A DNA stretch of 64,000 nucleotides from Kaistia terrae. GTDB taxonomy: Bacteria; Pseudomonadota; Alphaproteobacteria; Rhizobiales; Kaistiaceae. The translations under genes and the position numbers were made by a program. Position 1 is the first letter of the stretch; every line of letters starts with the position of its first letter. Shown piece after piece: positions 8,714-16,824 of the stretch. Location of the stretch: NCBI RefSeq assembly GCF_026344005.1, contig NZ_JAPKNH010000009.1:99089-163088 (forward strand), given 5' to 3'. Under the pieces are notes generated by a model. It worked only from the letters and a program-made list of their open reading frames with translations, searched no databases and had not been told where the DNA came from.

Positions 8714-8741
8714 CATACGAAAATCAGTTGATTTCAGTATG
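8714..8741. promoter_or_regulatory. res-like 28-bp imperfect palindrome upstream of the serine recombinase
   Basis: CATACGAAAATCA (8714-8726), central GT, then TGATTTCAGTATG (8729-8741). The arms match in 11 of 13 positions. Length, dyad symmetry and central dinucleotide agree with a crossover (subsite I) site for a resolvase/invertase. It lies 61 bp before the recombinase gene, the usual place of a res site that also serves for autorepression. Inferred from position and symmetry only. Confidence 0.6.
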
Positions 8742-8802
8742 AGGCGCCGCCTAGACTCCTGCCATTGCATGAGCACCATCGTGCCCGGTAAGGAACCCCA
8801 AG

Positions 8803-9435
8803 ATGCCAAAGCGCGTCGCCCTCTACCTCCGCGTCTCGACCACCGGCCAGACGGTCGAGAACCAGCGGCACGAGCTTGAGGCGGTCGCACAACGCCATGG
8901 CTGGCAGGTGGTCGCCACCTTCGAGGATGCCGGCATCTCGGGTGCCAAGGGACGGGACAAGCGCCCAGGCCTGGATGCCATGTTGAAGGCGGTCGCCCGC
9001 CGCGAGATCGACCTCATAGCCGCCTGGAGCGTGGACCGCCTCGGTCGCTCGCTGACCGACCTCCTCACCTTCCTGGGCGAGCTTCACGCCAAGGGCGTCG
9101 ACCTCTACCTGCACCAGCAGGGCCTCGACACGTCTACGCCGGCCGGCAAGGCGATGTTCCAGATGATGGGCGTGTTCGCCGAGTTCGAGCGCGAGATGAT
9201 CCGCGAGCGCGTTAACGCTGGTCTCTCCCGCGCCAAGGCCAACGGCACAAAACTCGGACGTCCCGCCAGAGGCACCGAGAAGGACAAGAAGAAGGCGGCC
9301 GAGTGGTCCCGAGTTCATGCCGCCGTGCTGGAGGCGCGCGCGGTGGGCAAGGGCAAGGTGAAGATTGCCAAGGAGCTGGGCATCGGCGTCAGCACGGTCG
9401 ACAGGATCGTCAGGGAGGCAGCACCGGCCGGGTGA
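8803..9435 (+). CDS. serine recombinase (resolvase/invertase family)
   Basis: 210-residue small serine recombinase. The catalytic Ser is in YLRVST (Ser12). Active-site and dimer segments follow in the normal order: DAGISGAKGRDKRPGLDAML, AWSVDRLGRSLTDLL, QMMGVFAEFEREMIRERV (helix E) and GLSRAKANGTKLGRP. A C-terminal helix-turn-helix reads VKIAKELGIGVSTVDRIV. The length is full for a Tn3-type resolvase. No transposase or invertible gene is near, so it may act on island multimers or be left from an older element. Confidence 0.93.
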   Translation: MPKRVALYLRVSTTGQTVENQRHELEAVAQRHGWQVVATFEDAGISGAKGRDKRPGLDAMLKAVARREIDLIAAWSVDRLGRSLTDLLTFLGELHAKGVDLYLHQQGLDTSTPAGKAMFQMMGVFAEFEREMIRERVNAGLSRAKANGTKLGRPARGTEKDKKKAAEWSRVHAAVLEARAVGKGKVKIAKELGIGVSTVDRIVREAAPAG

Positions 9436-10100
9436 TGCCGTTTCACCGGCGGATCTAGATCCGTCCGTATCCACCGGAGTTGCCACAGGCCGATGCGAGC
9501 TAGCCGCCAGCGGCACATCCTCCGAACGTTGCCGCCGGGTTTTCGACGGCCCGTATTGACCGCAGCACATACATCGCAGGTAGGCCGCCCTCCGCTAGGG
9601 GAGGTCGCACAGGACCCCTGATCCATCGCAGGCAACGCTTTCGGCATATCGAGCCTCGTCAAGCCGGACAGATGTCGACGAGTGATCGCGTCTCGCGGAT
9701 ATACCGACCGTCCCTCCCCATGGAATTCTAGCGGGCGTCGCCCTGCCGATCCGTTCGCGCTCCCGTGTTCGGCCATAGGCACTGTTTGTTGGCGCGCCGG
9801 ACTCGGACCGAATGCGAGGCAGTTGCAAAGAGATAAGCTGCAACTTCTTGGTTAGGGACCACCCTAGGAATTCTCACAGGCGGACAGCTTCCGCTACGTG
9901 ATGGATTTCTGCGGCTCCGCGCTTCCGTGAGCTGTCACCTCCCGCTCCATCTGCCCCACGGGCGTTGCGCCCTCATCGACTCCCGCTGACTGCACGACCC
10001 GTGACTTGCATTGAGCGGATCTCGCTCGGCCGCCGTCAAGCGCGCCAACACGCCCTTCGGAACCTCGATCTGGCTGCCGCTTCCGGGCTGCAAGGCCGAT
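9436..10100. other. 730-bp intergenic region with palindrome and first CCACCCTAGG copy
   Basis: No convincing gene on either strand. A perfect 14-bp palindrome CGGATCTAGATCCG lies at 9450-9463, just after the recombinase stop. A CCACCCTAGG motif lies at 9859-9868; the same motif recurs at 10107 and 11051. Both may be binding sites. Confidence 0.45.
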
Positions 10101-10118
10101 TACCCCCCACCCTAGCAA
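10101..10118 (+). repeat. CCACCCTAG motif, copy 2, upstream of the Rha gene
   Basis: The motif ATTACC.CCCACCCTAG is shared with the copy at 11045-11060 and, in shorter form, with 9859-9868. Here it stands about 50 bp before the Rha start, where an operator or promoter would be expected. Confidence 0.45.
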
Positions 10119-10166
10119 ACCTCACAACGCGAACCTGCGCCCCGCAGGTCGAACAGGAACATTCAA

Positions 10167-11153
10167 ATGAACGCCTTCACGCAGATCTCCACCTCCAATG
10201 CCATTGCCCTGCCTGTCGTCATCGTCCGCGATGGTGGCGTCTTCGCCAACAGCCGTGACGTGGCAGACTACTTCGACAAGCGGCATGCTGACGTCATTCG
10301 CTCTATTGACGATCTGCTCATGGCGGCTCCTGCAGCAGAACGGGAATTTGCGTTTTGCCCGTATTCTGCAGTTTCCGGCGGCCGCGAGTACCGCTCCTTC
10401 GACCTGACACGGGACGGCTTCACGCTCTTTGCGATGGGCTTCACGGGCCCGAGGGCGCTGCACTTCAAGCTCGCCTATATCGACGCATTCAATCAGATGG
10501 AGGCGCTGCTCCGGTCCGAGCGGTCGGCAGTGCCTGCTATCCCGACCACGCTGACCGAGGCCCTGCGTCTCGCTGCCGACGAGGCGGAGAAGCGCGAACG
10601 GACCGAGGCCGAACTGCAACTGGCCAATGCGGAGCTGGAACACATGGCGCCGAAGGCTGACGCCTTCGATAGCCTGATGTCGGCGGAAGGTACGTTCAGC
10701 TCGACGGAGGTCGCCAATCACCTCGGCTTCCGCTCGGCTCAAGCCCTGCACACTCATCTCCATGCCGAGGGCGTGCTGCGCAAGGGTCGGCGCGGCCAGT
10801 GGCTGCTCCGAGCCGCCTTTGCTCGAAGCGGCTACTTCAAGCTGATCACCCAGCGGTACGGCAACTCGGTCCGGACGCACACCGCCTGGACACCGAGCGG
10901 CCTTGCTGGGCGAACGACTGCTTCAATCAGAGCCCCGCTCTGGAGTTGGCCTGGCTGTAACGAAACAGACGGGAGGGGAGCACCGCGCTCTCCTCCCAAA
11001 GCACGGGAACCTCCCGTGTACTCACGCAAACCACAACCTGAAATTACCGCCCACCCTAGGAGCACACAGGCCCGGTCAAAACGGTCTGCAGCGCTCTACC
11101 GCCGGGTCGATGCCCGCTCCACGTTTCGAGCGCACGCGCGCAACCACCCGTAG
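10167..11153 (+). CDS. Rha-family phage regulatory protein with KilAC-like domain
   Basis: Phage-type DNA-binding regulator, 328 residues as an open frame. Residues about 15-105 match the Rha domain (VFANSRDVADYFDKRHADVIRSIDDLL, then YRSFDLTRDGFTLFAMGFTG). Residues about 160-245 look like an antirepressor KilAC domain (FSSTEVANHLGFRSAQALHTHL, GYFKLITQRYGNSVRTHTAWTPSGL). After about residue 246 the sequence turns Arg/Pro-rich and unlike the family, while the next frame reads LLGERLLQ, a normal-looking end for that domain. A hairpin (10971-10997) and a CCACCCTAGG repeat lie inside the tail. I think a frameshift near 10900 has extended the frame, and the true protein was about 255 residues. Confidence 0.8.
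   Translation: MNAFTQISTSNAIALPVVIVRDGGVFANSRDVADYFDKRHADVIRSIDDLLMAAPAAEREFAFCPYSAVSGGREYRSFDLTRDGFTLFAMGFTGPRALHFKLAYIDAFNQMEALLRSERSAVPAIPTTLTEALRLAADEAEKRERTEAELQLANAELEHMAPKADAFDSLMSAEGTFSSTEVANHLGFRSAQALHTHLHAEGVLRKGRRGQWLLRAAFARSGYFKLITQRYGNSVRTHTAWTPSGLAGRTTASIRAPLWSWPGCNETDGRGAPRSPPKAREPPVYSRKPQPEITAHPRSTQARSKRSAALYRRVDARSTFRAHARNHP
10971..10997. terminator. stem-loop within the 3' tail of the Rha frame
   Basis: GGGAGGGGAGC (10971-10981) pairs with GCTCTCCTCCC (10987-10997) around a 5-nt loop, with one G-U pair. No T-run follows, so it may be a weak terminator or mRNA-end structure. Its position supports the idea that Rha coding originally ended near here. Confidence 0.35.
11045..11060 (+). 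repeat. CCACCCTAGG motif, copy 3
   Basis: ATTACCGCCCACCCTAGG, the best match to copy 2. It lies about 160 bp before the unknown acidic gene and inside the doubtful tail of the Rha frame. Confidence 0.45.
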
Positions 11154-11216
11154 CTGTTCCTGGTCGGTTCAGCCGCCTACCCATCATCACCCCATCCCAA
11201 CAAGAACGAGATCACT

Positions 11217-11711
11217 ATGACCAACCCAGAAATGAATGCCGGACTGTCCTTCACCGGCCAGGAGATGAGAGCCGGTGGCCTCCACGCCTCCCTTGAAGAA
11301 CTGAACGGGCGCGCGCCGCTGAGCGAACACGAGGAGATCAGCATCGAATATGATCAGGAAGAAGACGTGTTCCGGATGTATCTCACGGCGGTGACGGCCG
11401 ACAGTGGTCTGCGCACGTGGGCACGTTCGGTGGCATTCCCGGCAAAGCTCTTGCTGGAACTCGCCGAGCGTCGCTGCCTCAACGCAGAAGAGCGCGCTTT
11501 CTATGCGCGGGAAGCGGCGGACGCGGCCGAGGACGATGTTGAAGAGGAGGACATCTATGCCGCCGAGGAGCCGATGACGGACGCTACCCGGCGTTGGCAC
11601 CTGCTTCGCCTTCACACCCTCCTGGGCGACGCCCGCAAGCAGCTCGTGGAGGTCGGCATGGAAGCTGCCGCCCTCGGCCTCACCGATGAGCTGGTCTCCT
11701 TCAACCCTTAG
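11217..11711 (+). CDS. hypothetical acidic protein
   Basis: 164 residues, rich in Glu and Asp, with a very acidic stretch at about 101-120 (AAEDDVEEEDIYAAEE). I see no signal peptide, membrane segment or known motif. The ATG at 11217 follows a purine-rich AACGAGATC. It sits between the phage-like regulator and the polymerase-like gene and ends with a strong terminator, so it is likely a small replication or regulation accessory of the island. Unrecognised. Confidence 0.65.
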   Translation: MTNPEMNAGLSFTGQEMRAGGLHASLEELNGRAPLSEHEEISIEYDQEEDVFRMYLTAVTADSGLRTWARSVAFPAKLLLELAERRCLNAEERAFYAREAADAAEDDVEEEDIYAAEEPMTDATRRWHLLRLHTLLGDARKQLVEVGMEAAALGLTDELVSFNP

Positions 11712-11739
11712 CTCTCCCGTTACCTTCGTCATTTCATCG

Positions 11740-11776
11740 CGGCCCTTCGGTTCACTCCGAGGGGCCGTTTTCTTTT
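11740..11776 (+). terminator. rho-independent terminator
   Basis: CGGCCCTTCGG (11740-11750) and CCGAGGGGCCG (11757-11767) form an 11-bp stem with one G-U pair, followed by TTTTCTTTT. It ends the acidic-protein transcript and isolates the polymerase-like gene downstream. Confidence 0.85.
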
Positions 11777-11803
11777 CCGCAACAATCCGAGCGAGAACGA
11801 CCC

Positions 11804-13108
11804 ATGCTTCCTCAGAAACTCGAACGCCACCGCTGGTTTGACGACTGGCGAGGCGCAGAGGGCCCAGCGCTGTGCAAGCTCGTGGCCGATATCACCACGG
11901 CCCTCGACGGCCGCGAACAGTCAGCAGGAACCCGCACCCGGAAATTCAGGGAAATCGATCAGCGTCACCATCTGTCCGCCGTGGAGACGACCGTGGCGAA
12001 CCTAGCCCACGCGGTCCTTGTGCCACCGGAGACGGGACGGCTGGCCATCCTCACCGGCAACGGAAGAAGTGGCCAGACCCGCTATGACAATCCCGCCCTC
12101 GGCAAGCCCTTCCGGACGCTCCTGCACGGCCTCGATGATCTCGGGCTGGCGGCATGGCGGAACTCCCCGCAACGCCGTGAGGCGTCGTCTCTGGTGCCTA
12201 CAGAGTCCTTTGCAAAGGCCGTGAGGACTGCCGGCATCACGCTGGCTGACTTCGGTCGTCAGGCGGGTGAGGAGGTCGTCATCGCCTCCCGCAAGACCCG
12301 TCATCGCTTCAGTGATGGACTGGTAGTTTCAAGGGAGTTGGTCGACTACACCGACACGGCGGAGACCATCGCCATACGCAACACCGTGCGCGGAGTGAAC
12401 ACCTTCCTCGGGGAGGCTGACATTGCATTCATCTATGATGGTCACGGCCCTGTCGATCCTCATAGCCGCGCCATGGCCCGTCACTTCACGTTGACGGACG
12501 ATGAAGGGGCCCCTCGGTTCGACCGCAACGGGCGGCTCTTCGGCGGCTTCTGGCAGAACCTCAGGAAGGACCGGCGGCAGGGAATACGGATCGAGGGAGA
12601 GGCCGTCGCCAATCTCGACTTCTCTTCCATGTTCCCACGGCTGGCCTACTCTCATGCTGGCGTCTCTGCGCCGGATGGAGACCTTTATGCCATCCCCGGC
12701 TTGGAGGGACACCGCAGGGCTGTGAAGATGGCCATGAACTGCCTGCTCATGGATGACTTCCACCGCTCTGCTTGGCCGAAGGAACTCGTAACGAGCGCCG
12801 ACGACAGCGACGCAACGGCCATCTTGCCGCCCGGCTGGACCGTCAAGCGCACCAAGGATGCCATCCTCCGGAAGCATCCCGCGCTCCGCCCGTGCTTTGG
12901 TGCAGGTATCGGCCTGATGCTCATGCACACCGAGAGCCAGATCCTCATTCATGTGCTGGAGGAGATGAAGGCGAAGAAGCTGGTTGCTCTCGGCCTCCAT
13001 GATGGTCTGCTCCTTCCCCGTTCAAGGGCTGAGGAGGGGAGGATGATGATGGAGGTGGCATCTCGGGAGGTCACGTGCACGAGCATTCCCGTCACCTTGA
13101 AGGCCTGA
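11804..13108 (+). CDS. polymerase-like protein (palm-domain motifs), unassigned
   Basis: 434 residues with no confident family name. Three blocks in the C-terminal half resemble nucleic-acid polymerase motifs in the right order: motif A-like NLDFSSMFPRL (Asp272), motif B-like RRAVKMAMNCLL (Arg304 or 305, Lys308, Asn312), and motif C-like LGLHDGLLLP (His399-Asp400), preceded by a long helix SQILIHVLEEMKAKKLVA. The HD of motif C and the helix before it recall family A DNA polymerases, where the sequence is usually HDE. The N-terminal 250 residues have no recognisable exonuclease or primase motif. The length is much shorter than PolI. Its neighbour is a phage regulator, so a role in island replication or repair is likely. 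Inference from motifs only. Confidence 0.6.
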   Translation: MLPQKLERHRWFDDWRGAEGPALCKLVADITTALDGREQSAGTRTRKFREIDQRHHLSAVETTVANLAHAVLVPPETGRLAILTGNGRSGQTRYDNPALGKPFRTLLHGLDDLGLAAWRNSPQRREASSLVPTESFAKAVRTAGITLADFGRQAGEEVVIASRKTRHRFSDGLVVSRELVDYTDTAETIAIRNTVRGVNTFLGEADIAFIYDGHGPVDPHSRAMARHFTLTDDEGAPRFDRNGRLFGGFWQNLRKDRRQGIRIEGEAVANLDFSSMFPRLAYSHAGVSAPDGDLYAIPGLEGHRRAVKMAMNCLLMDDFHRSAWPKELVTSADDSDATAILPPGWTVKRTKDAILRKHPALRPCFGAGIGLMLMHTESQILIHVLEEMKAKKLVALGLHDGLLLPRSRAEEGRMMMEVASREVTCTSIPVTLKA

Positions 13109-13242
13109 CCCTCTCCACCCCCCTCCTACCATATATAAGACCCGTAAGGCCTCGGTCTCGGGAGCCGGTTCTGAACGACACGTCACGCGCCGGTATGTGC
13201 CCCACGCCTCGGCATTGTTCGCGATCTGCAGGCTTCGGGCGA

Positions 13243-15342
13243 TCAATGCTTGGAGATCAGATCTTCGAGAAACTCCGAGCCAGGGGCCACACCCGACACG
13301 AACAATCGGTCCCTGGCTCGCGTGGCTGCCACGTAAAGCAACTGTCGTTCTGTCGCTATGACTTCGTCTAGCTCGAACTCGTCGGCTACGTCTTCCACAC
13401 GAGCCGCCAGCGGAAGGGCGCCCTCGTCACAAGCAATGATGAGGACTGCCCGGAACTCCAATCCCTTTGCCAGATGCATGATGCCTACGAGAGCCAGAGC
13501 GTCGTCGCCGGGCTTCTGTGCAGCCACGGTTCGAAATGGCAGGCTTGCGGCATCCGCTATGGCCCGAGCACGGGGCAGCAACTCTGGAGACCGAACGAAG
13601 ATAGCTATCTGCTGCGGGGCGATGCCATCAGCCAGTGCTGCCTTGAGGAAGGCTGCGGCAGCTGCGCGCTCGGCCTGCGCGTCTTCGGCAATCACGACAG
13701 TTGGGTCCAGTCCGTCGAAAACCGATATTGCACCCCGCCGGTCGTCCTCTAGCCCGTCGACATCGCGGATCATCTGCGGCAGCAGTCGGTCGGCCATCAC
13801 CCGAATCTGTTGCGATGTCCGATAGTTGACCTTCAACGTGAAGGATCGCCCCCGTACATCGATGCCAAGCTCTTTCCAGGAGAATGGCTGCTGGAAGATG
13901 CGCTGACCGATATCGCCGGCAAAGAATAGGGCATCGGGCTTGTCTGGAGTTATCGCCGCAAGGAAACGAAGTTCTGGAACGCCGAGATCCTGCGCCTCGT
14001 CGACAATAACATGGGTGAAGGGTTTGTCCGAGCGTGCGGCGTAGGTTGTCGTGACAGCCTCGAACAGCGATGCCAGCGTGAACAGCGCGCGTTGTTTCAA
14101 CGCCTCCCGTACTCGCGAGAATACCTGCCACAGCACTTCGCGCTGTTTCTGACCTAGTCGGTTCTTGCGGCCCATGCGGGGCACTTCGGCATAACCAGCG
14201 GCGTCGCCGATATGCCAGGCATCAACGACATTCTCCCACTCCGAAGCCAAAAAGCGGGAGGTAAAGCCTTGAACACCAGCATCCTGTCGGGCCTTCTCGA
14301 TCAACTCACGAACTTGGTCGCGGTCGGCGATATGAGCTTTGCGGCCTGTGGTCAGCGCATAGAGCTCCTCGCAGATCCGACGGAACGAAGCCACGGTCAC
14401 ACGGCTTTCGAGGCTCTGGTGATCGACGGAAAGAACCGCCAGCTTTCGTCGAAGCGCCCCAGCCAGCGGGTCGGAAAAAGTCGTCAGCAGAATGTGGGCG
14501 TTTGGATCCGTCCGGAGAATGCGCATAACGCGGTGGAGAGCAACCACCGTCTTTCCAGTCCCTGCTGATCCGGCAATGCGGGCCGGTCCCGAGTAATCGC
14601 GCTCGACCACCCCGCGCTGGAGAGGATGAAGGAAGACGGCCCATTTTTCGAACGGCGCATCGAGGGCTGCCTGCAACTCGTCGACCCCCTCCAGAACGCG
14701 GAAGCGACGCATTGAGTCTGGATGCGCCATCGGGTTGGCTACGGGCGCTGCCGCTCTTTGCAGGATCCCGGTCGCCGCATACTCCAGCAGTGCTTCCGAT
14801 GCTTCCTGAGGCAGATGACCGGCGAGTACGAAGAACGATTCTTCATTGGCTCTGGCCACGTCGGAGAGCCAATCCTGCGGCACGCCAACGGAAAGCAGAT
14901 CACCCGAAGTCAGCTTCTCGAAGAGTGGAGGCGCAGGTGGAGCCACCCTCGTTTTGACAATCTCGAAGGGCAGGCTCTCTTGGGAGGCTTGCGCGGGCGG
15001 CGCGACCTCGATGCGTTCGCGCACTTCGACGATCTGGACGGCACCCGTCGTCGGATGCGTCTCGATCCGCCGTCGCTCGGCCCATTTATAAGCTTCGTCG
15101 TGGTGGCCCACGTAGGCCAGCATCAAGCTGTCGCCCGACTTGTGCACGATGAGGCGGAGGTCGCGGCTGACGCGTACCGACCAGAAGTTCGGGTCCTTCG
15201 ACTTGTCAATGCGATGGAACTGAAGGCTCGGCTGGTCAGGATTGGTCTGCAGATCGAACGCCGTTAGCTTCGCCTGCTTCTGCTCGTCATTGGCAAGGCG
15301 GGCGAGGGAGGAAGTGAAGGTATCGGCGAGGATGGTGGGCAT
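13243..15342 (-). CDS. RelE/ParE-like domain fused to UvrD-type helicase
   Basis: 699 residues. The first 95 residues have the RelE/ParE toxin fold pattern (QFHRIDKSKDPNFWSVRVSR, DLRLIVHKSGDSLMLAYVGHHDEAYKWAERR). A linker follows, then a superfamily 1 helicase: Walker A GSAGTGKT (258-265), VDEAQD (motif II), KVNYRTSQQIR (motif IV), HLAKGLEFRAVLIIACDEGALPL (motif V) and LLYVAATRARDRLFVSG (motif VI). It overlaps the small HTH gene before it by one base (TGATG), the layout of an antitoxin-toxin pair. Likely a defence or addiction enzyme using DNA unwinding; the role of the RelE-like part is unknown. Confidence 0.85.
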   Translation of the reverse strand: MPTILADTFTSSLARLANDEQKQAKLTAFDLQTNPDQPSLQFHRIDKSKDPNFWSVRVSRDLRLIVHKSGDSLMLAYVGHHDEAYKWAERRRIETHPTTGAVQIVEVRERIEVAPPAQASQESLPFEIVKTRVAPPAPPLFEKLTSGDLLSVGVPQDWLSDVARANEESFFVLAGHLPQEASEALLEYAATGILQRAAAPVANPMAHPDSMRRFRVLEGVDELQAALDAPFEKWAVFLHPLQRGVVERDYSGPARIAGSAGTGKTVVALHRVMRILRTDPNAHILLTTFSDPLAGALRRKLAVLSVDHQSLESRVTVASFRRICEELYALTTGRKAHIADRDQVRELIEKARQDAGVQGFTSRFLASEWENVVDAWHIGDAAGYAEVPRMGRKNRLGQKQREVLWQVFSRVREALKQRALFTLASLFEAVTTTYAARSDKPFTHVIVDEAQDLGVPELRFLAAITPDKPDALFFAGDIGQRIFQQPFSWKELGIDVRGRSFTLKVNYRTSQQIRVMADRLLPQMIRDVDGLEDDRRGAISVFDGLDPTVVIAEDAQAERAAAAAFLKAALADGIAPQQIAIFVRSPELLPRARAIADAASLPFRTVAAQKPGDDALALVGIMHLAKGLEFRAVLIIACDEGALPLAARVEDVADEFELDEVIATERQLLYVAATRARDRLFVSGVAPGSEFLEDLISKH

Positions 15343-15575
15343 CAGGCCTCAGCCTTCTTGGTCTCGACATACCGAGCCAGATTCATGCCCTTTCTGATTT
15401 CGGTCGCATAGTTGACAGGAATGCCGGCGCGCGTGGCTAGTTCTTTCAGAGGCATGCCATCAAGCTGTGTCGCGAACGTTATCCCGCACAGATGCACGGA
15501 CAGGGCCTGTTCCCGATTGGGGATGCCTTGGTGATACATGCGGGCCAGCTCTGTCGCAGCTTCATCAATCGTCAT
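15342..15575 (-). CDS. small HTH protein, putative antitoxin-like partner
   Basis: 77 residues from the ATG at 15575, which has a strong GGGAGAGGTG ribosome site; an upstream TTG at 15644 would add 23 residues but has no such site. The C-terminal half MPLKELATRAGIPVNYATEIRKGMNLARYV looks like a helix-turn-helix. Gene order (small HTH first, RelE-fused protein second, overlapping by one base) resembles type II toxin-antitoxin operons. A palindrome GAACATTGTTC lies 24 bp upstream. Confidence 0.7.
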   Translation of the reverse strand: MTIDEAATELARMYHQGIPNREQALSVHLCGITFATQLDGMPLKELATRAGIPVNYATEIRKGMNLARYVETKKAEA

Positions 15576-15598
15576 TTTCACCTCTCCCGAATAGTTGC

Positions 15599-15609
15599 GA
15601 ACATTGTTC
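15599..15609. promoter_or_regulatory. palindromic operator candidate GAACATTGTTC
   Basis: Perfect 11-bp dyad just upstream of the small HTH gene, in the 65-bp gap after the HNH gene. Its place suits autoregulation by the HTH protein. Not tested; one copy only seen here. Confidence 0.4.
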
Positions 15610-15640
15610 AAAACGGTTCGTTGCAGAGACTGGTCTAAGC

Positions 15641-16819
15641 TCAATCGGGGAAGCCGAACGCTGCCCGGTGTGTCGCTAGGAACGTCTGCATCCTAGCTGT
15701 CAGCTTCCGGGATAAGTGCATGCCCCGCTGCAGCAGATCGGCGTGCCCGTCCATTTGCCGTGCTGCTAGAAGCAGACCTTCATTGTCGAAGGAGATCAGC
15801 CCGGCATCGAAGAGAGCATCGAGTGTAGCAACCAGCGGCAATCCATTGTCGGGATCGAGCCGCTCCTCATTTGTTGCGTCCCGCCACGGCAACACATGAG
15901 AGGCTCGGATCACGGTGGCCAGCGAGCATCCAGTCACGGCACACTTTCCATCCCAGCGAGCCAGGACCTCTGTTCGGAACTTTCCTTGACCCAATCGTGC
16001 GAGGACCAATTGCTCCCGCTGGGTTACGGAAATAGAGTTGTTCGCCTCAACGGCCGCAATGTCGGAGAAGATAGAACTCTCTGACGGCCTCAGTGCCTCA
16101 AGGAGCGACTGCTTTGGGCGCACTGCAACGATAAAGCCGTCCCTGTTGTAGACGAAATCAGCGACATTCTGCCCGTCTGGCCCGACGAATTTCAGACATC
16201 CACCGTCCATCGAACGACGCGCCCCGCTGCTATCAAGGAACCTATAAGGCACTGGGACATCTCCGATTTCGCTAAAAATACGAACGAGATGGCGCTTGAA
16301 ATAGTCTGTGCGGGGACCGGTACCAGCGCCGTCGCTGCCAAGCGTTTCTCTTTTGAATAAGTCGTGCGAAGACTTGGAGAACGGAGCTGAAGCCCGAGAC
16401 CCATCCGGTTTAAAATACTCAGGAATGTCCACTCGAAGTGGTGCGAAGTCTGGCTCGCCCTCAAGGAAATCCCTCAAGGACATTCCGGAGTGGCGCTCGA
16501 TCCAGCTTTGAGGACCACTCACGTTACCGTCTCTGATTACGCCAGCGGCCCGACTAGGACTGCTAAACGTGTGGTCGTCCGCGAAACGAAGGAGGTTAGC
16601 CTGGGTCGTGTCTAGCAGGATTCCTTCTCGTATCAGGGAGTCGCGCGCCTCTCGATCCCGTTTATCGCTGGCTGAACTATCTTTCATGGCGGTAGAGCCC
16701 GCGAGCACCGCAAATCTGCCGTCGGGCAACACCCGTCCACTCGCCAGCGCGTCACGAGATCGAAACCGGAAGGTGAGATCGGTTACTGCCGGGTCAATTG
16801 GCTTCGTTGCCTTGGCCAT
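15641..16819 (-). CDS. DUF4357-HNH restriction endonuclease-like protein
   Basis: 392 residues. The N-terminal 100 residues match DUF4357, a small domain often attached to restriction and GIY-YIG nucleases (ASGRVLPDGRFAVLAGSTAM, TFSSPSRAAGVIRDGNVSG). The C-terminal 120 residues are an HNH nuclease: CAVTGC, RASHVLPWRDA, then DNGLPLVATLDALFDAGLISF. The start is ATG 16819, five bases after the methyltransferase stop; a TTG at 16828 is an alternative. It is coupled to the restriction-modification genes upstream and probably cuts DNA in the same defence setting. Confidence 0.82.
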   Translation of the reverse strand: MAKATKPIDPAVTDLTFRFRSRDALASGRVLPDGRFAVLAGSTAMKDSSASDKRDREARDSLIREGILLDTTQANLLRFADDHTFSSPSRAAGVIRDGNVSGPQSWIERHSGMSLRDFLEGEPDFAPLRVDIPEYFKPDGSRASAPFSKSSHDLFKRETLGSDGAGTGPRTDYFKRHLVRIFSEIGDVPVPYRFLDSSGARRSMDGGCLKFVGPDGQNVADFVYNRDGFIVAVRPKQSLLEALRPSESSIFSDIAAVEANNSISVTQREQLVLARLGQGKFRTEVLARWDGKCAVTGCSLATVIRASHVLPWRDATNEERLDPDNGLPLVATLDALFDAGLISFDNEGLLLAARQMDGHADLLQRGMHLSRKLTARMQTFLATHRAAFGFPD

Positions 16820-16824
16820 TGTAC

